Assembly (NCBI GenBank): GCA_964565665.1
Contig: CAZMFZ010000149.1
Span: forward strand, 1 to 7,111
Length of the DNA: 7,111 nucleotides
Direction: 5' to 3'
DNA from: CAZMFZ01 sp964565665
GTDB taxonomy: Bacteria > Bacteroidota > Bacteroidia > Cytophagales > UBA9547
Positions 1 through 5,459 of the stretch are shown here, piece by piece (the first letter of the stretch is position 1; the number at the start of each line of letters is the position of its first letter). The notes beneath the pieces are model-generated. The model saw nothing but the letters and a program-made list of their open reading frames with translations. It did no database searches and was not told the DNA's origin. Position numbers and translations under genes: made by a program.

Positions 1-18
1 TTGTACTATTCCGTGAAA

Positions 19-363
19 CTATAATATAAGCTGATTTTTAGTCGGTTGACAGTAGTTATTTAGTTTAAACAAATTTATAATACGCCCATTTAGAGAATCT
101 CTTTTGCAATTATAATTTTCCAGGAACTTTGCTAACTGAGAAGAAATTAAATATCCCTGAAAATCTATACAATTGATCCCATCAATATTTATTTCATCAA
201 TATTGTCTTCAGCGATATTATTAAGTTTGCGAAATGCTTTTTTTCTAATTATTAGCTCATTAAAATACCTTTTACCATCAATAAGTGGTTCTATCACAAA
301 TAGCGAGGCTATTGATATACCCTCAGAAACTGGTTTATGAAAATAATCAATATCGAACTCCAA
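19..363 (-). CDS. Hypothetical small AT-rich ORF (114 aa) downstream of tRNA-Arg
   Basis: I do not recognise this protein. It would be a 114-residue, mostly hydrophilic protein with no signal peptide, no membrane segment and no motif I can name; the middle is rich in Asn, Ile and Asp. The only usable start is TTG at 361-363, because the frame is open only back to a TAA at 385-387 and no ATG or GTG lies between. No ribosome binding site is visible, which is normal for Bacteroidota. By my count GC over 61-300 is about 27%, against about 42% in a sampled stretch of the polyketide synthase gene, so composition differs from its neighbours. It lies about 50 bp past the terminator of the tRNA on the same strand, a position where acquired DNA often sits. 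It could be a real orphan gene, a truncated remnant of a longer gene, or a chance ORF in AT-rich DNA. Confidence 0.4.
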   Translation of the reverse strand: MEFDIDYFHKPVSEGISIASLFVIEPLIDGKRYFNELIIRKKAFRKLNNIAEDNIDEINIDGINCIDFQGYLISSQLAKFLENYNCKRDSLNGRIINLFKLNNYCQPTKNQLIL

Positions 364-414
364 AAATGAACCAGGTGGTTGAACTTATCGTGCAGGAAAA
401 CAAAGGGTTACAAG

Positions 415-457
415 AAAAAAAAAGGGGATTGAAATCCGAAAATGAAAATCAATCCCC
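415..457 (-). terminator. Rho-independent terminator of the tRNA-Arg gene
   Basis: A 9-bp perfect inverted repeat (424-432 pairs with 449-457, core GGGGATTGA/TCAATCCCC) encloses a 16-nt loop. Reading leftward it is followed directly by a run of nine T (plus-strand A at 415-423). The hairpin begins 6 nt past the tRNA discriminator base, so it most likely ends the tRNA transcript. Confidence 0.85.
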
Positions 458-462
458 TGAAG

Positions 463-534
463 TGCACTCGAAGGGAATCGAACCCATATCATCAGAATCG
501 GAATCTGACATTCTATCCATTGAACTACGTGTGC
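463..534 (-). tRNA. tRNA-Arg, anticodon CCG (reads codon CGG)
   Basis: The leftward strand folds into a 72-nt cloverleaf. The acceptor is GCACACG with CGAGTGC (six of seven pairs; an A-A mismatch at the fifth). The D stem is GTTC/GAAT around a loop containing GG. The anticodon stem TCAGA/TCTGA is perfect, with loop TTCCGAT placing CCG at 34-36 after T33. A 4-nt variable region follows, and the T stem ATGGG/CCCTT (one T-T mismatch) closes the loop TTCGATT. The discriminator is A and the 3' CCA is not encoded. The anticodon assigns arginine. The two stem mismatches are unusual but do not affect the anticodon arm, so the gene is probably functional. A -7 box lies just upstream and a strong terminator just downstream, so it is a single-gene unit. 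Confidence 0.9.
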
Positions 535-542
535 GAGTGTTG

Positions 543-550
543 CAAAATTA
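543..550 (-). promoter_or_regulatory. Bacteroidota-type -7 promoter box for tRNA-Arg
   Basis: The leftward strand carries TAATTTTG, an exact match to the TAnnTTTG -7 element of Bacteroidota primary sigma factor promoters. It lies 8 nt upstream of the first tRNA base, which would put the transcription start at or just before the mature 5' end. No TTG element is found at about 19 nt upstream, so only the -7 box supports this call. Confidence 0.5.
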
Positions 551-560
551 AGATTTAAAA

Positions 561-590
561 TTGCATTTTAATGTCGATTTTGTATGTTTA
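561..590 (+). promoter_or_regulatory. Putative promoter of the prenyltransferase/type III PKS operon
   Basis: TTG at 561-563 is followed after exactly 19 nt by TATGTTTA (583-590), a seven-of-eight match to the Bacteroidota TAnnTTTG box. It would give a leader of roughly 12-17 nt before the ATG at 608. It lies back-to-back with the leftward tRNA promoter. Confidence 0.4.
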
Positions 591-607
591 TCTAAAACTA
601 TTATATC

Positions 608-1492
608 ATGCCATTGATCTTCGATAAAAACACTATTAAGTTGCTCCGCATTCCATTCTCATTCTTTTTGATGCCGGTTTATTTTTTGGCATTGTCGCAA
701 TCGAGTTTGGTAGATGAATCCAGTATCTGGAATGCAGTGTGGGTTTTTGTAATTCTACATTTATTTATTTACCCCGCAAGCAACGGCTACAATAGCTATC
801 AAGACCAAGATGAGGAAAGCATTGGTGGCATTAAAAATCCGCCAAAGGCGACTAAAAACCTTTTTTGGGCGAGTGCTTTACTCGATATAGTAGGTTTGGC
901 TTTGGCATTTTACATCAATTTCGATTTTTTTATCGGCATATTAATCTACACTACTATTTCAAGGGCTTACAGTTGGAGGCGATTAAGGCTAAAGAAATAC
1001 AGCCTGCTTGGGTTCTTCTCGGTCATTATTTTTCAAGGGTTTGGCATATTTATGAGTGCGTATGCAGGCATCAACCAAGCTTCGTTTGAAGACATTCTCA
1101 CTTCAGGCCTTATATATCCTGCCTTGGCAAGCTCATTTATGATAGCAGGGGTTTACCCTATTACCCAGATATACCAACACAAACAAGATGTGGCCGATGG
1201 TGTGCATACCCTCAGTTACCGATTGGGCTATAAGGGTACTTTTATTTTTTCTGCGGCAATGTTCGGCTTGGCTGGCATAGTTTTTTACCAATATTTTAGC
1301 TTCATGGAATTTTTATTATTTCAACTTTTTTTAGCCCCAGTTGCAATCTTTTTTGTTCGTTGGTTTGTTAAGGTTTGGAACAACATAGAAGAAGCTAATT
1401 TTGAAAACACAATGAGAATGAATTTAATAGCATCAACCTGCACTAATGCCTGCTTTGTCACTATTTTTATGCTTGACAGATTGGGTATATGA
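608..1492 (+). CDS. UbiA-family membrane prenyltransferase
   Basis: An integral inner-membrane protein of 294 aa with eight or nine hydrophobic helices, the usual length for the UbiA superfamily. Family enzymes move a polyprenyl or other isoprenoid group from a diphosphate onto an aromatic or quinone acceptor, using Mg2+ held by two acidic motifs. The first motif is visible at residues 62-70 (NSYQDQDEE, fitting N-D-x2-D-x3-D with conservative changes). The second lies around 190-207 (Q190-x3-D194, then GVHTL and RLG), where the first Asp of the usual D-x3-D is Gln. A basic loop (residues 119-130, RAYSWRRLRLKK) follows a central helix. The ATG at 608 gives a normal N-terminus; no Shine-Dalgarno is present. 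Its last codons overlap the next gene as ATGA, so it is co-translated with a type III polyketide synthase, suggesting that the acceptor is that enzyme's product. The exact substrate cannot be read from the sequence. Confidence 0.85.
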   Translation: MPLIFDKNTIKLLRIPFSFFLMPVYFLALSQSSLVDESSIWNAVWVFVILHLFIYPASNGYNSYQDQDEESIGGIKNPPKATKNLFWASALLDIVGLALAFYINFDFFIGILIYTTISRAYSWRRLRLKKYSLLGFFSVIIFQGFGIFMSAYAGINQASFEDILTSGLIYPALASSFMIAGVYPITQIYQHKQDVADGVHTLSYRLGYKGTFIFSAAMFGLAGIVFYQYFSFMEFLLFQLFLAPVAIFFVRWFVKVWNNIEEANFENTMRMNLIASTCTNACFVTIFMLDRLGI

Positions 1493-2580
1493 GCAAAATA
1501 ATATCCATTGCCACAGCACAACCACAGTTCCACTACAGGCAAGATGAAATTTTAAATTTCATGAAGGAGCTTTATTCGCCAACAGAGGACGAGACCCGAA
1601 AACTTTCTTTGCTTTATGACAGAAGTGGCATTGAAGAACGCTATTCGGTGCTTGAAGATTACCGACTAGCCAGTGGGCAGCGAAGCTTCTACGCCAATAC
1701 TGAGGATATGGAGCCTTTCCCTAATTTGGAGCAGCGGATGCAAAAATATTTCGACACAGCCCCAACATTAGCTCAAGAAGTAATTGAGAAGTGTATAGCA
1801 AGCTTTATCAAACCTAATCAAATAACCCATCTAATTACGGTAAGTTGCACGGGCATGGCGGCTCCAGGACTTGATATATTGCTAGTAAAAAACATGAGCC
1901 TAAACCATGATATTCAACGCACCTCGGTAAATTTTATGGGATGCTACGCAGCACTTCACGGATTGAAAATAGCCCATCAAATAGCAGAAACTGAGCCAGA
2001 TGCTTATGTAGTAGTAGTGTGTGTGGAGCTTTGCAGCCTACATTTTCAAAAGGAAAATACGATGGAAAATATTGCCTCTAACCTTCTTTTCTCTGATGGT
2101 GCTGCCGCAGTACTCGTTACCTCAAATAAAAATAAAGCAAAAGGATTGGTGATGAAAGGATTTAATTCCATGCTCAAACTCGATGGCGAAGCAGACATGG
2201 CTTGGCATTTGTCGAGCAAAGGATTCTTAATGACACTGAGTGCCTTTATTCCGAAACTGATAGAATCGGGCATTGCAAATTTGGTAAACCTTGTGGTAGA
2301 AAAACTCGGAATTTCCAAATCGGAGATAAACCATTGGGCAATTCACCCGGGCGGCAGAAAAATACTGGAAGTAGCTCAAAAGGAATTGCTGTTAGAACAA
2401 GGGGCATTAGAAAGCTCCTACTCTATTTTAAAGCAATATGGCAATATGTCGTCACCTACTATATTGTATGTATTGAAAGATATTTGGGATAAAAAAGTAC
2501 AAAAGCCAGGGGAAATGATATTTGGATTGGCTTTCGGACCAGGATTGACAATGGAAACCGTGTTGCTTAGTTCGGAATGA
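1489..2580 (+). CDS. Type III polyketide synthase (chalcone/stilbene synthase superfamily)
   Basis: A cytosolic homodimeric-type ketosynthase of 363 aa, the full length for the family. Such enzymes extend an acyl-CoA starter with malonyl-CoA units and cyclise the chain to pyrones, resorcinols or phloroglucinols. All three catalytic residues are present in expected contexts: Cys152 in VNFMGCYAALHG, His286 in WAIHPGGRKILE and Asn319 in YGNMSSPTILYVL. The N-terminal domain has VSCTGMAAPGLD (118-129) and FSDGAAAVLV (201-210), and the C-terminus has the FGPG loop (349-352). The start ATG overlaps the stop of the prenyltransferase gene by 4 bp, so translation is coupled. Bacterial relatives often lie near methyltransferase and FAD-dependent monooxygenase genes that modify the polyketide; none is seen here before the hairpin at 2591. 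The product is probably a lipid-like phenol or pyrone, but starter and chain length cannot be inferred from motifs. Confidence 0.93.
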   Translation: MSKIISIATAQPQFHYRQDEILNFMKELYSPTEDETRKLSLLYDRSGIEERYSVLEDYRLASGQRSFYANTEDMEPFPNLEQRMQKYFDTAPTLAQEVIEKCIASFIKPNQITHLITVSCTGMAAPGLDILLVKNMSLNHDIQRTSVNFMGCYAALHGLKIAHQIAETEPDAYVVVVCVELCSLHFQKENTMENIASNLLFSDGAAAVLVTSNKNKAKGLVMKGFNSMLKLDGEADMAWHLSSKGFLMTLSAFIPKLIESGIANLVNLVVEKLGISKSEINHWAIHPGGRKILEVAQKELLLEQGALESSYSILKQYGNMSSPTILYVLKDIWDKKVQKPGEMIFGLAFGPGLTMETVLLSSE

Positions 2581-2590
2581 AAAAATTATC

Positions 2591-2630
2591 TTCTTGATTT
2601 AGGTTGGCTAAAGCCAACCTAAATCAAGAA
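2591..2630 (+). terminator. 18-bp perfect hairpin closing the polyketide operon
   Basis: The arms 2591-2608 and 2613-2630 are perfectly complementary over 18 bp, with a four-base TAAA loop, 10 nt past the stop codon. The tract after it on the plus strand is TTTGTTAT, only moderately U-rich; in the other direction it is followed by GATAATTTTT. Position makes transcription termination or 3'-end protection of the operon mRNA the best reading. Confidence 0.7.
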
Positions 2631-2672
2631 TTTGTTATCTCAAAAAACGTACAGTCTAAGAATGTAAACCCA

Positions 2673-2704
2673 TTGTTAAATATTCCCCAACGCGATTACT
2701 TTAG
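2673..2704 (+). promoter_or_regulatory. Possible promoter of the lipoprotein gene
   Basis: TTG at 2673-2675 and TACTTTAG at 2697-2704 (seven of eight to TAnnTTTG) are separated by 21 nt, slightly longer than the usual 19. The resulting leader would be about 40 nt. A weak match, supported mainly by the hairpin upstream, which implies a separate transcript. Confidence 0.28.
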
Positions 2705-2751
2705 CATTAAATACAGTATTTATTTCCTTTCACAATCTAAAACAAATTAAC

Positions 2752-3867
2752 ATGAAACTAAATCGTAAAATTCCAGTGGTAATGCTAACTGCACTACTCG
2801 CATTTGCATCGTGCAACAAAAATGAGGATGCTGCCACACCTCAGGCATCGCAAGTTCCTACACAATTCAACGTGAATATTCCCAATTCACTTAGCCCAAC
2901 TGTTACCAATTATGCTCGAATTGCGGCCAGATTAGAAGCCGAGGGAGATACTGCTTTAAATGGTGGTGAAATATATGAAGGCATCCGAGACTATATTGCC
3001 GTAGGCGAACTAGGTGGAAGGGCAGCTACAGAAATAATGAAATTGGCGGCCGTACTATTGACATTCAACGTTTCTTCAGGTACTTATTCTGGCGATAACG
3101 ACAAGAGACTTAAAAATTTGGCATTAACCAAAAATGCTTCTTATTTGGGCAAAGCGTATCAATACAAGCTTTTTATTAAAGATTCGCTGAGTGGTAATAC
3201 TGCGCTAGAGGCATTCTGGAATTTAAGTCCCGTAGATGGCATTGCCATTATCAGCCCTTATAATTTAGATAAAGATGCTGACAACACTAAAAACTCCAAG
3301 GCTTTGATAAGGGTAGATTATTCCGAAACAAAATCAAACGGGTACGACAAGCAAATGACTGTATACATTACCGGACTAAACACACCTATCGAAGGTGATT
3401 TCAACAATTTAAAAATGTTTGCAGGCTTGAAAGGCAATATGCTTGATGTGTACGGCAATTCAAACCATCCCAATGTAAACCTTTTTGATATGGGAAATGT
3501 AAACTACGCCTTCAGAGCCAAAGCAGACACTTTACTTGACATTTCGGTTGCTGAGGTGATATTACCGCCTTCTACCATTACTTCACTCACAAATATTTAT
3601 GAGCTTTATTCGGTGAAAAATGTAATTACCAATTATGCGAAAGCTGCCTATCCTTATTTTGCCACTCCAGAAGGAGCTGTTTATCTGAATAGATATTTGA
3701 AAAACACCACCGCGCCCGGTTATTTTGTGAGAAATACAGGATTTGTGGGGGCTGGTACGCCACCTACCATTGCAGGCGTTAGTTTCTCAAGCGAACTTCA
3801 AAACCTTAGCAGCCTCAATGTATATGTGCCTAACGAAATAAAGAATTTGAATATTGGATTTGAATAA
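2752..3867 (+). CDS. Putative lipoprotein of unknown function (371 aa)
   Basis: A predicted secreted lipoprotein. A basic start (MKLNRK) is followed by a hydrophobic stretch and a lipobox ending FASC, so signal peptidase II would cleave before Cys21. The next residues (NKNED) are polar and acidic, compatible with, but not proof of, export to the outer membrane or cell surface as seen for many Bacteroidota lipoproteins. The mature part is about 350 residues, Asn/Thr/Ser-rich, without further membrane segments, repeats or a catalytic motif I recognise. Residues 52-110 look helical; the rest alternates short strands and turns. The ATG at 2752, behind AACAAATTAAC, is the only start giving the signal peptide. 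It stands alone between a hairpin and its own terminator, with no SusC-like or protease partner, so context gives no role. The protein family is not recognised. Confidence 0.85.
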   Translation: MKLNRKIPVVMLTALLAFASCNKNEDAATPQASQVPTQFNVNIPNSLSPTVTNYARIAARLEAEGDTALNGGEIYEGIRDYIAVGELGGRAATEIMKLAAVLLTFNVSSGTYSGDNDKRLKNLALTKNASYLGKAYQYKLFIKDSLSGNTALEAFWNLSPVDGIAIISPYNLDKDADNTKNSKALIRVDYSETKSNGYDKQMTVYITGLNTPIEGDFNNLKMFAGLKGNMLDVYGNSNHPNVNLFDMGNVNYAFRAKADTLLDISVAEVILPPSTITSLTNIYELYSVKNVITNYAKAAYPYFATPEGAVYLNRYLKNTTAPGYFVRNTGFVGAGTPPTIAGVSFSSELQNLSSLNVYVPNEIKNLNIGFE

Positions 3868-3888
3868 CCTCCATTGCCAATAAATTCG

Positions 3889-3928
3889 AACCTTTCGAAC
3901 GGTTGCCATACCTTCGAAAGGTTTTTTT
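3889..3928 (+). terminator. Rho-independent terminator of the lipoprotein gene
   Basis: An 11-bp perfect stem (3889-3899, AACCTTTCGAA, with 3913-3923) and a 13-nt loop are followed by a T run that reaches 3928. It begins 21 nt after the lipoprotein stop codon. Confidence 0.88.
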
Positions 3929-3986
3929 ATGTGTATACCAAGCTGATATTAAGAGGTGGCCTACGATACCTTGCTATTCACCAAAT

Positions 3987-4018
3987 AAAAAAAGCCCACG
4001 GTTTGAATCGTAGGCTTT
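3987..4018 (-). terminator. Rho-independent terminator of the DUF6261-like gene
   Basis: On the leftward strand AAAGCCTACG (from 4018) pairs over 10 bp with CGTGGGCTTT (ending 3991), with an 8-nt loop, then continues into a T run (plus-strand A 3987-3993). One pair is a G-U wobble only when read leftward (C-A on the plus strand), so the hairpin is suited to the leftward transcript. It stands tail-to-tail with the lipoprotein terminator. Confidence 0.82.
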
Positions 4019-4057
4019 GGAATTATAAAAAATAGTTTCCTCAATTTAGCAAGGTTT

Positions 4058-4792
4058 TTATAAGGTACTACCCGTGGCAGCAGTTTCTTTACTACCACCC
4101 GATTTCACCAATCGGTCGTATTTGTCGAGAAGCACATTTAATTCCGCCACCAATTTGCCCGATGGCTCGCTAGGTTCCAAAGTGTTTTTTGAATCGAGGT
4201 GTTTTGCTAGAGCTTTGTACTTATCTACCGTATAGTTTCTGAAATCTAATGTTTTTCCTTCGGGTTTTCTATTAGCCGATTCTTCGTTTCGGTCGGCATA
4301 AAGCTTTGCAAATACCTCATTGGCTGCCTTCAATTCTATCACCCAATTGCCTAAATGCAAAGCCTCAACGGCAATTTTGAGCTTGCTTTCGCTATCTAAC
4401 TCATCGGCCAATTGTCGCAAGGTTTCCGATTCTAGTTGATAATTGAGGTTGGCAATATCACCGTATTTGCTTATAGTTCTCAATAGGGTATCGGCTTGTT
4501 TTTGCAAGTTTTCATCAAAATAATCTGTATAGGCTTTTACTACGCTTCTTATTCCGTTTATGGCTTTGTCGCGTCTGAGGTCGGCTTTTTCTATTTCTTT
4601 GCTAAAGGCACTGGCTTGCTCAATGGCAAAGGCTTTGTCGAGCGGAGTAAGCGAGTTTTTCAAGTCGCTCATTTTCACTTGCATACCCAAAGTGTCGGCA
4701 TTGTATTTGGCAAAGAGTGTCAATACATCTTTAACAAAAGCGATGAATTCGCCAAGTTTCAGGCGAGAGTAGGTAATATCTTTTACGTCCAT
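4058..4792 (-). CDS. DUF6261-like family protein, function unknown
   Basis: A 244-residue protein without signal peptide or membrane segment, predicted to be cytoplasmic and almost entirely alpha-helical. It has no cysteine and one tryptophan. The pattern GNWVIELKAANEVFAKLYAD (148-167), then RN, resembles the conserved W-x3-L-x2-AN-x2-F-x2-L-x3-R signature I associate with DUF6261, a Bacteroidota family of about 230-250 aa with no assigned function. A second helix-rich block with L72-R-R-D75 lies nearer the N-terminus. The last 15 or so residues (SGGSKETAATGSTL) are a disordered tail. The ATG at 4790-4792 is preceded by an A-rich leader, as usual here. It is a monocistronic gene with its own terminator, convergent with the lipoprotein gene. 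The family name is recalled from pattern, not from a search. Confidence 0.75.
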   Translation of the reverse strand: MDVKDITYSRLKLGEFIAFVKDVLTLFAKYNADTLGMQVKMSDLKNSLTPLDKAFAIEQASAFSKEIEKADLRRDKAINGIRSVVKAYTDYFDENLQKQADTLLRTISKYGDIANLNYQLESETLRQLADELDSESKLKIAVEALHLGNWVIELKAANEVFAKLYADRNEESANRKPEGKTLDFRNYTVDKYKALAKHLDSKNTLEPSEPSGKLVAELNVLLDKYDRLVKSGGSKETAATGSTL

Positions 4793-4960
4793 TTTTTATT
4801 AGTTTAATTTATCCAAAGTAAAAGTAGAATTTTGGGTATTAAAAATTAATAAGAATTTATTTTAAGAATAAATTTCGCCAAATTGTATTCCATCGTTCTC
4901 TGCTATGGTATCAGCCCAAGATTTCAACCATTTATTAGCCTATAAAATGATAGGGCTTTG

Positions 4961-5210
4961 ATATTTAAAAGTTTACAAAAGCACGCCCTGAATCAGGGGA
5001 AGCTTTTGTAAACGTGCAAAGGCTTGCCTCGAATCGGATAAAGCTTTTGTAAACGTGCAAAGGCTTGCCGGAAACTCAGGCGACCTTTTGTAAATCTACA
5101 AAGACTCGCCCTGAGTCAGGGGTAGCTTTTGTAAACTTGCAAAGTTTCGCCCTGAATCGGATGGACTATATGCAAGCTTGCAAAGCCTATTCAAAAACTC
5201 AGGCAAGCTT
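4961..5210. repeat. Degenerate 41-bp tandem array with 123-bp higher-order period
   Basis: Six units of exactly 41 bp begin at 4961, 5002, 5043, 5084, 5125 and 5166, with a trace of a seventh at 5207. The common half is close to GCTTTTGTAAAC, a 2-nt step, then GCAAAGnnTCGCC. The second half varies in a cycle of three: units 1 and 4 have CCTGA-TCAGGGG, units 2 and 5 have GAATCGGAT, and units 3 and 6 have AAACTCAGGC. The array is therefore two copies of a 123-bp block. The first unit has the common half replaced by an inverted copy (GTTTACAAAAGC). Because 41 is not a multiple of three and stops such as TGA and TAA recur in the units, no strand keeps an open frame through it. Units are too diverged from one another for a CRISPR array. 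Confidence 0.85.
4971..5013. repeat. Nested inverted repeat at the head of the tandem array
   Basis: GTTTACAAAAGC (4971-4982) is the exact reverse complement of GCTTTTGTAAAC (5002-5013), and the 19-nt interval contains CCCTGA-A-TCAGGG (4986-4998). The 12-bp outer arms and 6-bp inner arms could form a cruciform or RNA hairpin. There is no T run after it, so it does not look like an intrinsic terminator. Confidence 0.75.
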
Positions 5211-5295
5211 ATGAGTGGCATTAAAGGGCTGGCACGGTTTGCGGTGATTATATCTATACCATTTCTCAAAACAGCTATCGACAGCTTAAAAATTA

Positions 5296-5329
5296 TTTGA
5301 AATTTAATTGCCTATCAGGCTTAATTTTG
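5296..5329 (+). promoter_or_regulatory. Promoter-like element before the ATPase remnant
   Basis: TAATTTTG at 5322-5329 exactly matches the Bacteroidota TAnnTTTG box, 23 nt upstream of the ATG at 5353. A TTTG at 5296-5299 lies 22 nt before it, somewhat farther than usual. It may be the surviving promoter of the deleted gene. Confidence 0.4.
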
Positions 5330-5352
5330 CATCGGTAAACACAGCTATTGAT

Positions 5353-5448
5353 ATGCTTAATTCATTATACATCAAAAACTTCTGCAACCTGAAAGATCTT
5401 AAAATCAATACGTTGGGTAAAATAAATTTATTGGCAAGTTCAGGGTAG
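5353..5448 (+). pseudogene. N-terminal fragment of an AAA/OLD-like ATPase
   Basis: The frame gives 31 residues beginning MLNSLYIKNFCNLKDLKINT and then LGKINLL, which is the typical first strand-turn-strand of OLD-like and RecF/SMC-like ATPases (pattern L-x-I-x-N-F-R-x-L-x-x-L-x-I, then L-x-x-I-N-L-L). In intact members the next residues form the Walker A loop (GKNNSGKS or similar). Here the frame continues ASSG and stops at 5446-5448. The Walker A and everything after it is absent. The fragment has a start codon and a -7 promoter box at a normal distance, so it is the true 5' end of a lost gene. It runs into a DUF3226-like ORF in another frame 11 bp later, consistent with a single internal deletion. 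The homology is recognised from pattern on a short stretch, hence moderate confidence. Confidence 0.6.
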
Positions 5449-5459
5449 GTGTTTGGCTG

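Larger units (their letters stand above)
4793..5352. other. 560-bp gene-free region holding a repeat array
   Basis: No convincing coding region is present. 4793-4960 is the AT-rich upstream region of the leftward DUF6261-like gene; no clean TTG/TAnnTTTG pair was found there, only the one-mismatch box TTACTTTG (leftward, 4814-4821). 4961-5210 is a 41-bp tandem array listed separately. 5211-5352 is plain sequence leading to a -7 promoter box and the start of a decayed ATPase gene. Confidence 0.7.

Noticed and set aside
285..551. Plus-strand 88-codon open frame (GTG start)
   Set aside because: It runs across the tRNA-Arg gene, its terminator and the opposite-strand small ORF; its C-terminal residues are the tRNA read as protein.
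1321..1542. Minus-strand 73-codon frame across the operon junction
   Set aside because: It is a shadow of the UbiA and type III PKS coding regions and has no independent signal.
4496..4807. Plus-strand open frames of 103 and 70 codons
   Set aside because: They lie antisense inside the DUF6261-like gene, which has coherent helical protein sequence, a terminator and a proper start.
4936..4958. Short hairpin AGCCTA...TAGGGCT
   Set aside because: Needs a bulge, has no T run and marks no gene end.
4905..4961. 18-residue plus-strand small ORF
   Set aside because: Too short, no recognisable sequence and no promoter match; expected by chance.
4961..5210. CRISPR array
   Set aside because: Units are exactly tandem with no unique spacers, and the conserved half varies from unit to unit; no cas gene is in the window.
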